A stretch of 64,000 nucleotides of DNA from Saccharothrix sp. S26 (GTDB taxonomy: Bacteria; Actinomycetota; Actinomycetes; Mycobacteriales; Pseudonocardiaceae), in assembly GCF_021390395.1 (NCBI RefSeq), contig NZ_JAJUWT010000016.1:1-64000 (forward strand), written 5' to 3'. Shown here piece after piece: positions 1 through 7,562 of this stretch. The number at the start of each line of letters is the position of its first letter. Within the stretch, counting starts at the first letter, position 1. Position numbers and translations under genes: made by a program. A model generated the notes under the pieces. It saw nothing but the letters and a program-made list of their open reading frames with translations. It was not told where the DNA came from and did not search any database.

Positions 1-365
1 ACCTTGGCGAACCCGCGCAACTGCCCGGACTGGTCGAACAGGGCGGTGATGACGACGTTGGCCCAGAAGCGGGTGCCGTCCTTGCGCAGCCGCCAGCCCT
101 CGTCCTCGAACCGACCCACCTCGGCGGCGACCTCCAGCTCGTACCACGGCTTGCGCGCTTCGAGGTCCTCGGGTGGGTAGAAGATCGAGAAGTGCTCGCC
201 GATGATGTCGTCGGCGGAGTAGCCCTTGATCCGCTGCGCGCCGGCGTTCCAGCTCACGATCCGCCCGGTGGGGTCGAGCATGAAGATCGCGTAGTCCAGC
301 ACGCTGTCCACGAGCAGGCGGTACGCGTCCTCGGTGGGACGTTCGAACTCGGGTTCGGTGGGCAT
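1..365 (-). CDS. PAS-domain sensory protein (C-terminus beyond window)
   Basis: About 121 N-terminal residues are visible, starting MPTEPEFERPTED from an ATG at 363-365 and running off the left edge. The segment with SWNAGAQRIKGYS, followed by FYPPEDL and LRKDGTRFWANVVI, is a typical PAS sensor fold of the kind that heads histidine kinases, diguanylate cyclases or phosphatases. The output domain is outside the window, so the effector type cannot be told. It lies 45 bp downstream of the HATPase gene on the same strand, so the two may be cotranscribed and belong to one signalling pathway. Confidence 0.8.
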   Translation of the reverse strand, partial: MPTEPEFERPTEDAYRLLVDSVLDYAIFMLDPTGRIVSWNAGAQRIKGYSADDIIGEHFSIFYPPEDLEARKPWYELEVAAEVGRFEDEGWRLRKDGTRFWANVVITALFDQSGQLRGFAK

Positions 366-410
366 TGCGTCACTGTGCACCATGGTCCGGGGCGGTGCCA
401 CGAGCCGGTG

Positions 411-830
411 TCAGGGCGTGCCGGGGACGGCCATCTCGCACCACACGACCTTGCCACCGGGTCCGGGCGTCGCGCCCCAGGCGGTGGTCAGCTGCTGCAC
501 GAGCTGCAGGCCCCACCCGCCGACGGTCGCCGACAGGCGCGGGCGCGGGAGCACCGGGCTGCTGTCCGCGACCTCGATCCGGAGCCGGCGCTCGTCGCCC
601 GCCAGCCGGATGACCGGGATCGTGGCGGTGTGCCGCAGCGCGTTGGACACCAGTTCCGAGACGACCAGCACGACGTCGCTGTGATCGCCCGCGTAACGCA
701 GGTCGGCGAGGGTCTTGCGGACGAAGTCGCGGGCCAGGCCCGCCGCGCCGCGGTCGATCGGCGCGCTGAACTCCGCTGCGGGTCCATACACCGAGAGTTC
801 CACGGTTGCACTGTGCGGTGTCCGACCCAT
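411..830 (-). CDS. RsbW-like ATP-binding protein (HATPase_c_2)
   Basis: A 139-residue stand-alone GHKL ATPase of the anti-sigma/regulatory kinase type. The N box appears as VVSELVSNALRHT around residues 55-67, and the G box as GGWGLQLVQQL around 105-115, both typical of the RsbW-like family common in actinomycetes. Such proteins bind ATP and either phosphorylate a STAS antagonist or hold a sigma factor. No clear ribosome binding site precedes the ATG at 828-830, so the start is less certain. A STAS protein is encoded about 10 kb away at 10895, but pairing with it is speculative. Confidence 0.8.
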   Translation of the reverse strand: MGRTPHSATVELSVYGPAAEFSAPIDRGAAGLARDFVRKTLADLRYAGDHSDVVLVVSELVSNALRHTATIPVIRLAGDERRLRIEVADSSPVLPRPRLSATVGGWGLQLVQQLTTAWGATPGPGGKVVWCEMAVPGTP

Positions 831-860
831 TCGTGCCCAGACGCAGGGACACCGACGTGC

Positions 861-878
861 CTAGTGCACGTGCACTAG
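861..878. promoter_or_regulatory. Perfect 18-bp palindrome at the end of the response regulator gene
   Basis: CTAGTGCACGTGCACTAG is a perfect 18-bp palindrome. It contains the TAG stop codon of the response regulator gene (875-877) and lies 31 bp upstream of the HATPase start on the same strand. It has no loop and no T-tract, so it looks more like a dimeric operator than an intrinsic terminator. Its regulator is unknown. Confidence 0.4.
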
Positions 879-1525
879 TCGAGCAGGCCGTCCCGCCGGG
901 CGATCGCCACGGCCTCCAGCTTCGACCTCGCACCCAGCTTCTCCAGCACCCGTTGCACGTGGTTGCGCACGGTGTTGCGGGCCACGCCCATGCGCTCCCC
1001 GATCTCCTCCGTGCTCGCGCCGTCGGCCATGAGCAGCAGCGTCTGGCGCTCACGCACCGTCAGCGGCACGCCACCCGACTTGGCGCGCCCGGTGAGCTGG
1101 TCGAGCACGCCGCCCAGCAGGCCGCCGTCGAACACGACCTCGCCGGCCGCCACCCGCAGCACCGCCTCGGTCAGGTTCTCCAGCCGGGCCGACTTGAGCA
1201 CCAGCCCCGCCGCGCCCGCCTCGGCGGCCCGTGCGGCGACGGACACCGACGCCTCACCGGTCAGCACCAGCACCCGCGCGCCCCACTCCTCGAATCCGGG
1301 GATCGCGTCCAGGCCGTCGCCGTCGGGCAGGCGGCGGTCGAGCAGGACGACGTCGGGGCGGTGGCGGCGGACCTCGACGAGGGCGGCGGCCACCGAGCCG
1401 ACCGTGGACACGACCTCGACCTCGCCCGAGTCCGCCCACGCCAGCCGGATGGCCTCGGCCACCATGTGGTGGTCCTCGACCAGGACCGCGCGGACGGGTC
1501 GTGACGGGTGAGGTGAGTGAGCCAT
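875..1525 (-). CDS. NarL/LuxR-family response regulator
   Basis: A 216-residue two-domain response regulator. The N-terminal receiver begins VRAVLVEDHHMVAEA, with an acidic pair at the start and a phosphoacceptor Asp in VVLLDRRLPDGD around residue 60. The C-terminal LuxR helix-turn-helix reads LTVRERQTLLLMADGASTEE and then NTVRNHVQRVLEKLGA, which fits the GerE fold. I chose the ATG at 1523-1525 because the receiver begins directly after it; the longer reading frame upstream has no homology. No cognate kinase is adjacent in the window. Confidence 0.9.
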   Translation of the reverse strand: MAHSPHPSRPVRAVLVEDHHMVAEAIRLAWADSGEVEVVSTVGSVAAALVEVRRHRPDVVLLDRRLPDGDGLDAIPGFEEWGARVLVLTGEASVSVAARAAEAGAAGLVLKSARLENLTEAVLRVAAGEVVFDGGLLGGVLDQLTGRAKSGGVPLTVRERQTLLLMADGASTEEIGERMGVARNTVRNHVQRVLEKLGARSKLEAVAIARRDGLLD

Positions 1526-1611
1526 GCTGTGCAGATCCTCGTCGCTGGTCCGGGCACCCACCCTAGTCCTCTCGGACCGGCCGGTCCGATCAGCGGGCCG
1601 GCCGAGTGACG

Positions 1612-2505
1612 TCAGCCCCGACCGGGCAGGTCCAGCCCGGACAGGTCCAGCCGGGCCAGCCGCTCCGGGTCGGCCAGCACGTCGATCGCGACGATCCGGC
1701 CGCCGCTGACCGTGAAGCCCATCACCGACGCGGGCACGCCGCCGGGCGCGGTGAGGATGCCCGTCCCGCCGTTGACCAGCACGCGCCTGCTGACCGCCTC
1801 GGGCCGGCGGAACATCAGCGCCCGGCGGGCGACCTCCTCCGCCCCGCGCACCGTCGTCGTGAGGTCGGGGTTGAGGGCGCCGAAGTCGACGCGGAGCACC
1901 ACGTCCGGGTCGAGCACCGCGAGCAGCCCCTCGAAGTCGCCGTCGCGGGCGGCCGCGGTGAACGCGTCCACCACCTCCCGCTGGCGGGGCAGGGCGTCGG
2001 GGACCGGCGTGCCGTCGCGCACCCGTCGCCGGGCGCGGCTGGCCAACTGGCGGGCGGCGGCCGGGGTGCGGCCGACGATCGGGGCGATGTCGTCGAACGG
2101 GAGGGCGAACAGGTCGTGCAGCACGAACGCCAGCCGTTCGGCGGGCGTGAGCGCCTCCAGCACCACCAGCAGCGCCAGGCCGACGGAGTCCGCCAGCACC
2201 GCCTCGTGCTCGGGGTTGCCGCCGTCGTCGGGGGCGAGCACCGGGTCGGGCACGCGCACGTCCAGCGGGTCCTCGCGCCTGGACGCGCGGGAGCGCAGCA
2301 TGTCCAGGCACACCCGGCCGACGACGGTGGTCAACCAGCCGGTGAGGTTGCCGACGTCACGGGTGTCCGCGCGCTGCAACCGCAGCCACGCCTCCTGCAC
2401 CGCGTCCTCGGCCTCGCTCATCGAGCCCAGCACCCGGTAGGCGACCGCCCTGAGGTGACCGCGGTCGGCCTCGAAGCGGGTGGCGAGAAGTTCCTCGTCG
2501 GTCAC
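1612..2505 (-). CDS. ECF41-type RNA polymerase sigma factor with C-terminal SnoaL-like domain
   Basis: A 297-residue sigma-70 factor. Region 2 is visible as RAVAYRVLGSMSEAEDAVQEAWLRL, region 4 as LTPAERLAFVLHDLFALPFDDIAPIVGRTPAAARQLASRARRRV, and a C-terminal SnoaL/NTF2-like domain follows (VVDAFTAAARDGDFEGLLAVL onward). This layout defines the SigJ/ECF41 group, in which the C-terminal domain controls activity. The start is the GTG at 2503-2505, eight bases after GGAGG; a GTG two codons upstream sits too close to that site. A CGTCACA-N16-CGTC promoter lies just upstream, so autoregulation is likely. The divergent gene is the usual ECF41 partner, here decayed. Confidence 0.9.
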   Translation of the reverse strand: MTDEELLATRFEADRGHLRAVAYRVLGSMSEAEDAVQEAWLRLQRADTRDVGNLTGWLTTVVGRVCLDMLRSRASRREDPLDVRVPDPVLAPDDGGNPEHEAVLADSVGLALLVVLEALTPAERLAFVLHDLFALPFDDIAPIVGRTPAAARQLASRARRRVRDGTPVPDALPRQREVVDAFTAAARDGDFEGLLAVLDPDVVLRVDFGALNPDLTTTVRGAEEVARRALMFRRPEAVSRRVLVNGGTGILTAPGGVPASVMGFTVSGGRIVAIDVLADPERLARLDLSGLDLPGRG

Positions 2506-2532
2506 TGTCACATCCTCCGTGCTCGATCCGTC
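2506..2532 (+). promoter_or_regulatory. ECF41-type promoter for the CMD gene
   Basis: TGTCACA at 2506-2512 and CGTC at 2529-2532 are separated by exactly 16 bp. This matches the -35 and -10 elements known for ECF41 sigma factors, and points at the carboxymuconolactone decarboxylase relic that starts at 2584. Confidence 0.65.
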
Positions 2533-2540
2533 AGGGAGGT

Positions 2541-2567
2541 GACGGACCGGACGAGCACGATGTGACG
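2541..2567 (-). promoter_or_regulatory. ECF41-type promoter for the sigma factor gene
   Basis: Read on the minus strand, CGTCACA (2567-2561) and CGTC (2544-2541) are separated by exactly 16 bp, one base off the ideal -35. It points at the sigma gene start at 2505, about 35 bp further on, and implies autoregulation. Confidence 0.6.
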
Positions 2568-2583
2568 GGGAGGGCGAACGAGC

Positions 2584-3002
2584 GTGCAGGCACGGATGAA
2601 CCACCCCGCCACGGCCCTGCCCGGCACGATGCAGGCGCTGATCGCGCTGGGCCGGACCGCCACGCGGGCGGGGTTGTCGCGGACGCTGATGGAACTGGTG
2701 AACCTGCGGGCGTCGCAGATCAACGGGTGGGGCGGGTGCGTGGACATGCACGGCGAGGCGCTGCGCGAGGCGGGCGAGTCCGACGAGCGGATCTTCGCCG
2801 TGGGCGCGTGGCGCCGGCGCCGGCCGAGGCCGTGACCCGCCTGTCCGACCGACCCGACCCGGTGCCGGGCGACGTGTGGCAGGAGGCCGCGAAGCACTAC
2901 GACGAGAAGCAGCTCTCGGGCCTGCCGGTCGCCGTCACCACGGTCAACGTGTGGAACCGCCTCGACGCGGCCACGAATCAGGTGGCGGGCGCCTGGGGCT
3001 GA
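2584..3002 (+). pseudogene. Decayed carboxymuconolactone decarboxylase / AhpD-like gene
   Basis: The first part (2584 to about 2815) encodes an AhpD/CMD N-terminus, with LMELVNLRASQINGWGGCVDMH. The second part, in another frame (about 2815-3002), encodes the matching C-terminus, EAVTRLSDRPDPVPGDVWQEA and VNVWNRLDAATNQVAG. Family members have about 20 more residues at the junction, so a deletion of roughly 50 bp with a frameshift is inferred at the GC-rich run near 2808-2825. The redox motif CxxC is also broken: the first Cys is Trp and only the second remains. A GGGGAGGG ribosome binding site precedes the GTG start. CMD genes are the usual targets of ECF41 sigma factors. Confidence 0.75.
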
Positions 3003-3105
3003 CGCGCCCCTGGCGTGGGGCTCGTGGAGCGGCGCGGTGGTTCGACGTGACGTGCGACTCGGCGCTCCGCCGGCACCGGGACGGGGTGGTGAGCGTCAAG
3101 AGGGC

Positions 3106-4023
3106 GTGAACGCAGAGGAGCCGCAGCCGCCGCGGTGGGCGGTGTGGGTTGCGCGGGCCGTCGCCGTGGTGGTCGTGGTGCCGGTGCGCGTGGTGTGGGA
3201 GTGGGTCAAGGTCGTCGGACGGGCCGTGCGGCGGTTCGTGCTGCGGCCGTTGGCGGCGGTGGGGAGGTGGGTCTGGGACGGGGTGCGCGCCGTCGGACGG
3301 TTCGCGTGGCGGTGGGTGTTCGCGCCGGTCGGGCGTGGGTTGCGGTGGTGCGGTCGCGCCTTGGTGCGGTACGTGCTCCGGCCGATCGGGGCCGTGTTGC
3401 GGCTGGTGGGGCGTGGGCTCGCGGCGGTCGGCGACGGGGTGCGGTGGGTGTTCGGTGCGGTGGGACGGTTCGTGCTGCGGCCCGTCGGTCATGGGCTGCG
3501 GCGGCTGTTCGCGCCGGTGTGGCCGTGGTTGCGGGCGGCGGACGTGGCCGTGGCGGACTTCGTGCGTTGGGTGGCGAAGGGGGTCGGGCGGGCGCTGCGG
3601 GTGGTGGTGTTCGTGCCGCTGGCGTGGTGCTGGCGGACGCTCGTCGTGCGGCCCCTGCGGTGGCTGTGGCGGGAAGTCGTCGTGCGGTGCGCGCGGGCGC
3701 TCTGGTGGGTGGTGCGGCTGTTCTTCGGCGCGCTGATCTGGGCGTTCCGGGTGGTGGGGCGTGGGCTGGCGTGGCTGGGCCGGGTCGTCGGGGAGGCGCT
3801 GCTGTGGGCCTGGCGGCTGCTGTCGCGGGTGGTCCGCGCGGTGGTCGTGCCCCCGGTGCGGTGGGTCCACCGGGTGGTGCTCGCGCCGGTCGGCCGGGCG
3901 ATCCGGCAGGTGTGGCGTGCGGCCGTGGTGGCTCCGGCGCGGTGGGTGCGCGGGTCCGTGGTCGAGCCGGTGCGGTTGGCCGGGCGGCGGCTGCGCGAGG
4001 CGATCGGCGGGCGGCGCGACTAG
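3106..4023 (+). CDS. Arg/Trp/Val-rich repetitive protein of unknown function
   Basis: I do not recognise a characterised family. The 305-residue product consists of about a dozen proline-punctuated segments of roughly 20-25 residues, such as RRFVLRPLAAVGRWVWDGV and RWVFAPVGRGLRWCGRAL. They look like amphipathic or membrane-lying helices with very many Arg and Trp and almost no acidic residues. Similar uncharacterised repeat proteins occur in streptomycetes, from memory. The GTG at 3106 was chosen because the 23 upstream codons are non-repetitive; an ATG-type longer frame exists. The coding strand is strikingly poor in adenine. Its stop overlaps the stop of the convergent SGNH gene by three bases. 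Confidence 0.6.
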   Translation: MNAEEPQPPRWAVWVARAVAVVVVVPVRVVWEWVKVVGRAVRRFVLRPLAAVGRWVWDGVRAVGRFAWRWVFAPVGRGLRWCGRALVRYVLRPIGAVLRLVGRGLAAVGDGVRWVFGAVGRFVLRPVGHGLRRLFAPVWPWLRAADVAVADFVRWVAKGVGRALRVVVFVPLAWCWRTLVVRPLRWLWREVVVRCARALWWVVRLFFGALIWAFRVVGRGLAWLGRVVGEALLWAWRLLSRVVRAVVVPPVRWVHRVVLAPVGRAIRQVWRAAVVAPARWVRGSVVEPVRLAGRRLREAIGGRRD

Positions 4024-4916
4024 CGGCCGGTGGCGGCGAGGATGGCGGACGCGATCGCCTCGTGGCCCGCGGGGGTCGGGTGGACGTCGGTGTGCGCGCA
4101 GAAGTACGTCAGGGCGCACACCTTCGCCACCGGGGTCGGGATCGGGCCGTAGGCGGGGTCCTGGGTGGTCTCGGTCAACGGGCCGTAACCGCCGGTGGCG
4201 GCCGTGACGTCGACGAACGTCGCGCCGACCTTCTCGTACTCGGACTTGAGCGCGGCGTTGAAGAAGTCGCGGAACAGCGACACCGACAGGCGGGCGAGGT
4301 CCCGGCCGTTCGGGAACGCGGGTGAGACCCACGCGCCGAGGAACACGTCCGGGTAGGTCAGGCCGACGATCGGCGCGTCGCCGGCGGCCTCGCGCAGCGC
4401 GGGCAGGGTGGCGGCCAGGTTGGCGCGGGTCGCGGCCACGGCCTGGGACGCGCAGCTCACCGGGTCGCCCGCCCGGGCGCACGGCGCGAGGTCGTTGCCG
4501 CCGATCACCACGGTCACCAGCCCGACCCGCCCTTGGTGCTCGCGCAGCGCCTGCACGGCCGCGTCGAGCTGGGTGCGGCCGGCGAGGTCGGGCGCGTCGG
4601 GACCGCGGTTGGCCGGCGGGCAGCCCGGCTCGGTCCGCAACTGGACCGACGTCGCCCCGCTGCACGCGAGGTTGACCAGCCGCAGGTCCGAGCGTTCGGC
4701 GACGAGGTAGGCGAACCCGTCCCGGCCGGCGTCCGCGGATCCGCCCGCGTCCGCCGGCCGGTAGCCCGTCGCGTAGGAGTCGCCCAACGACACGTACACG
4801 CGGTCGGCGGGCGGCTCGCTCGTCGTGGACGACGGCGTCGGGTCGGGCGTCGAGGTGCACGCCCCCAGCACCACCGCCAGCGCACCGATCAGCGCGGCTC
4901 GCCGAACTCCCGGCAC
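4020..4916 (-). CDS. SGNH/GDSL hydrolase lipoprotein
   Basis: A 298-residue secreted lipase/esterase-like protein. The N-terminus is a lipoprotein signal peptide ending in the lipobox LGAC around residues 15-18. SGNH block I is SLGDSYATGY with the nucleophile Ser, block III is VVIGGNDLAPC, and block V is HTDVHPTPAGHEAIA with the catalytic Asp and His. The Cys-rich pattern resembles actinomycete lipases of the Streptomyces SGNH group. The GTG at 4914-4916 was chosen because GGGAAGGG precedes it by six bases and the signal peptide follows at once. Confidence 0.88.
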   Translation of the reverse strand: MPGVRRAALIGALAVVLGACTSTPDPTPSSTTSEPPADRVYVSLGDSYATGYRPADAGGSADAGRDGFAYLVAERSDLRLVNLACSGATSVQLRTEPGCPPANRGPDAPDLAGRTQLDAAVQALREHQGRVGLVTVVIGGNDLAPCARAGDPVSCASQAVAATRANLAATLPALREAAGDAPIVGLTYPDVFLGAWVSPAFPNGRDLARLSVSLFRDFFNAALKSEYEKVGATFVDVTAATGGYGPLTETTQDPAYGPIPTPVAKVCALTYFCAHTDVHPTPAGHEAIASAILAATGR

Positions 4917-5019
4917 GTCGACCCCTTCCCGTGACAGCCCGCATCGATTCCCCAGGCTACCCGGCGGTGCGGCGGCCAACCCTCGTCCACTGTGGACCGA
5001 CCACCGCGGCGCACGGGTG

Positions 5020-6843
5020 CTATTCCGACCGGTCGGCGGTCGAGGTCAGGTGGGTCAGCAGGAAGTCGGCCACGTCGCCGATCGCGCGCACCTCGTTGGC
5101 GCGGTTGGTGAAGCCGTGGCCCTCGTCGTCGTAGACGTCGTAGCGCACGTCGACACCGCGATCCCTCAGCGACGCCACGATCTGGTCGCTCTCCGCCTTC
5201 ACCACGCGCGGGTCGTTCGCGCCCTGGATGACGAACAGGGGCGCGGTGATCGCGTCGGCGTACGTGACCGGTGAGCGCTCCAGCAGGAAGTCGGCCTCGG
5301 TGTCCGGGTCGCCCACCCACTCGGCGATCTCCGGCCGCCACGTCTCGGGCACCGAACGCGCCATCGTCAGCAGGTTCGAGGGGCCGACCACCGACACACC
5401 CGCCGCCCACAGCGACGGCAACCGCGACAGGCACGACAGCGAGGCGAAGCCGCCGTACGACCCGCCCCACACGCCGATCCGGGCCGGGTCGACCCAGTCC
5501 AGGCCGTGCAGGTACTTGACGGCGTGCTCGAAGTCGCCCAGCTCGTCGCCGCCGAAGTCGCGCAGGATCAGCCGCTGGTAGGTCTTGCCGTACCCGGTCG
5601 AGCCGCGCACGTTCGGCGCGAGCACCGCGATCCCGCGGGACACCAGGTACTGGTAGAGACCGGCGTAGTTGTACTGCGGCCGTTCCTGCGCCTCCGGTCC
5701 ACCGTGGATCGACAGCACCACGCCCCGCGGGCCGTCGCCGCGCGGCCGGTACAGCCAGGCGGGCACCTCACGGCCGTCGTGCGTCGGGTAGCGGATCAGC
5801 TCCGGCTCGACGAACGCGACCTCGACCGACGGCGCGCTGGAGGTCAGGTACCGCAGCTCGTTCGCGGCCAGGTCGAGCACGGCGACCTCGGTCGGCCGCG
5901 TGGCGGTGGCGAGGCGGAACGCCAGCACCTCGCCCGCCACGCACAGCGACTCGATCACGCCCGCCGGCAGCTCGGGCAACGTCACCAGCTCGCCGTCCCG
6001 CAGCACGAACAGCCGCGAGAGGCCGTCCTCGTTGACCGTCCACGCCCGCACCGCGCCGGACGTCGCCACCTGCTCGACGTCCCACGCCGGCGTCACGAGG
6101 TCCGTGATCGCCCCCGTGGCCAATGAGTACGAACCGAGCGACCGGAACTCGCCGCCCCGGTCGTGCAGCAGGAGGAACCCGGAGGAGTCCGCCGCCCACG
6201 GCCCGCCGACGTGCAACTGCTTGCCCTCGTGCCCCGTGACGACCCACAGCGGCGCGTCCGGCTCGTGCAGGTCGACCAGGCCGACGTCGCTGTCGGAGTT
6301 GCTGTGCATGCCGGTGGTCAGCAGCCAGCGACCGTCCGGCGACACCGGACCGGCTTGCAGCAACGTGCCGGGCACCGACTCGACCCGGCGGACCGCGCCC
6401 GTCTCCAGATCCTGGATCAGCACGTCCTGCACACCCGCGTCGCGGTCGTTGCCCGCGTACACGACGGCGCGGCCGTCCGGGGTGAACGGCGAGGGGCAGT
6501 CGAAGGTGAAGATGGACGAGCCGAGCACGTGCTGGGCCGCCGCGTCGGTGAGCCGGCGCGGCGTGCCGCCCTCGGCGTCGACCAGGTGCAGCTGGAACTG
6601 CTCGTTGCCCTGGAAGTCGGCGGTGTACAGCAGTGCCCGGCCGTCCGGCGACCACGCGACCTGGCGCACGGCGTGGTCGGTGTAGTCGGTGATCTTGCGG
6701 GCCGGGCCGCCGGCGACCGGCGCCACGTACAGGTTCTGCTGCCCGTCGGTGTTGGCCGCGTACGCCACCCGCGTGCCGTCGGGTGACAGGGCGACGTTGG
6801 AGCGGAAGCGTTGCCGCGGGGCGAAGTCGCGGTACTCGGTCAT
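5020..6843 (-). CDS. S9-family serine peptidase (prolyl oligopeptidase / acylaminoacyl-peptidase type)
   Basis: A 607-residue protein. The N-terminal half has beta-propeller repeats of the TolB/WD-like kind (VALSPDGTRVAYAANTDG, VAWSPDGRALLYTADF). The C-terminal half is an alpha/beta hydrolase with the triad Ser462 in GGSYGGF, Asp544 in GANDPRV and His576 in DEGHGF. There is no signal peptide, so it is probably cytoplasmic, trimming short peptides or acyl-peptides. Its ATG overlaps the stop of the upstream ArsR-like gene by four bases (ATGA), which implies cotranscription and translational coupling. Confidence 0.92.
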   Translation of the reverse strand: MTEYRDFAPRQRFRSNVALSPDGTRVAYAANTDGQQNLYVAPVAGGPARKITDYTDHAVRQVAWSPDGRALLYTADFQGNEQFQLHLVDAEGGTPRRLTDAAAQHVLGSSIFTFDCPSPFTPDGRAVVYAGNDRDAGVQDVLIQDLETGAVRRVESVPGTLLQAGPVSPDGRWLLTTGMHSNSDSDVGLVDLHEPDAPLWVVTGHEGKQLHVGGPWAADSSGFLLLHDRGGEFRSLGSYSLATGAITDLVTPAWDVEQVATSGAVRAWTVNEDGLSRLFVLRDGELVTLPELPAGVIESLCVAGEVLAFRLATATRPTEVAVLDLAANELRYLTSSAPSVEVAFVEPELIRYPTHDGREVPAWLYRPRGDGPRGVVLSIHGGPEAQERPQYNYAGLYQYLVSRGIAVLAPNVRGSTGYGKTYQRLILRDFGGDELGDFEHAVKYLHGLDWVDPARIGVWGGSYGGFASLSCLSRLPSLWAAGVSVVGPSNLLTMARSVPETWRPEIAEWVGDPDTEADFLLERSPVTYADAITAPLFVIQGANDPRVVKAESDQIVASLRDRGVDVRYDVYDDEGHGFTNRANEVRAIGDVADFLLTHLTSTADRSE

Positions 6844-7424
6844 GGTTGTCCCCCTGGGAGTGGTGGTCGCAGCGGCGTCATCGACACCGCGATGTCGACG
6901 GGCGCCGTGCCGGGACGGCGCTTGGACGGCGCGCCCCGGTCGACGTAGGAGTTGACGACGGCTTGCACCGCGTCACGCAGCTCGACGAGCTCGTCGGCGG
7001 TCAGGTGCAGCACGGCGAACGACTCCGACGCCGCGCCGCGCCAGTGCTCCGGGTAGGTGTCCCTGGTGCGCCACCACTCGGACTGCCGGTGCTGGCGGCG
7101 CACCCAGCGCAGTTCGTCCAGCGCGCGCAGCGCGGACAGTCCCTCGGCGTCGAGGTCCCGCGTCGAGATGCGGGTCTCCTGCTCGACGAGCTGCCACGGC
7201 CGCTGCCTGCCGACGCCGCCTTCGGCCTCTTCGACGAAGCCGTGCCGTGCCAGCAGCCGCAGGTGGAACGAGCAGTTGGCGGGCGTGGTGCCCAGCTCGG
7301 TCGCCGCTTCGGTCGCGGTCAGCGGTCCTTCTTGGGCGAGCAGCTCCATGATCCGCACCCGCAGCGGGTGGCTCAGCGCCCGCAGGTCGTGCGCGTCGGT
7401 GAGCTGCCGCCGTTCGAAAGACAT
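6840..7424 (-). CDS. ArsR-like winged-helix transcriptional regulator
   Basis: A 194-residue protein. Residues 10-75 form an ArsR-type winged helix: LRALSHPLRVRIMELLAQEGPLTATEAATELGTTPANCSFHLRLL. No metal-binding Cys motif is seen. The C-terminal half is a helical region of the type found in helix-turn-helix domain 20 proteins. It is the first gene of a two-gene operon with the S9 peptidase (four-base overlap), which it probably regulates. Confidence 0.85.
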   Translation of the reverse strand: MSFERRQLTDAHDLRALSHPLRVRIMELLAQEGPLTATEAATELGTTPANCSFHLRLLARHGFVEEAEGGVGRQRPWQLVEQETRISTRDLDAEGLSALRALDELRWVRRQHRQSEWWRTRDTYPEHWRGAASESFAVLHLTADELVELRDAVQAVVNSYVDRGAPSKRRPGTAPVDIAVSMTPLRPPLPGGQP

Positions 7425-7528
7425 GTTTCGAAAGTACTGTTGCGACCGCGATCCGTCCAGTGGTGGGGCTGGACGAGCGGGGGAGTCGTGCGCGAGAGTC
7501 GGGGCGGTGATCGGGCACGCGGATCACT

Positions 7529-7542
7529 TGACAACGTTGTCA
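7529..7542. promoter_or_regulatory. LacI-type operator upstream of GH92 gene
   Basis: TGACAACGTTGTCA is a perfect 14-bp palindrome with the central CG typical of LacI/GalR-family operators controlling sugar genes in actinomycetes. It ends 20 bp before the mannosidase start, so a bound repressor would block transcription. A related 12/14 match, GGACAACGTTGACA, lies inside the gene at 7886-7899. No LacI-family gene is in the window. Confidence 0.55.
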
Positions 7543-7562
7543 CCCAGAGAGGGCCCCTGCCG

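Noticed and set aside
2509..2511. GTG at 2511 as start of the ECF sigma factor
   Set aside because: Only two bases separate it from GGAGG; the GTG at 2505 has proper spacing.
6783..7562. Upstream extension of the GH92 reading frame by 260 codons
   Set aside because: It overlaps the ArsR-like gene on the other strand, lacks family similarity, and the signal peptide starts only at 7563.
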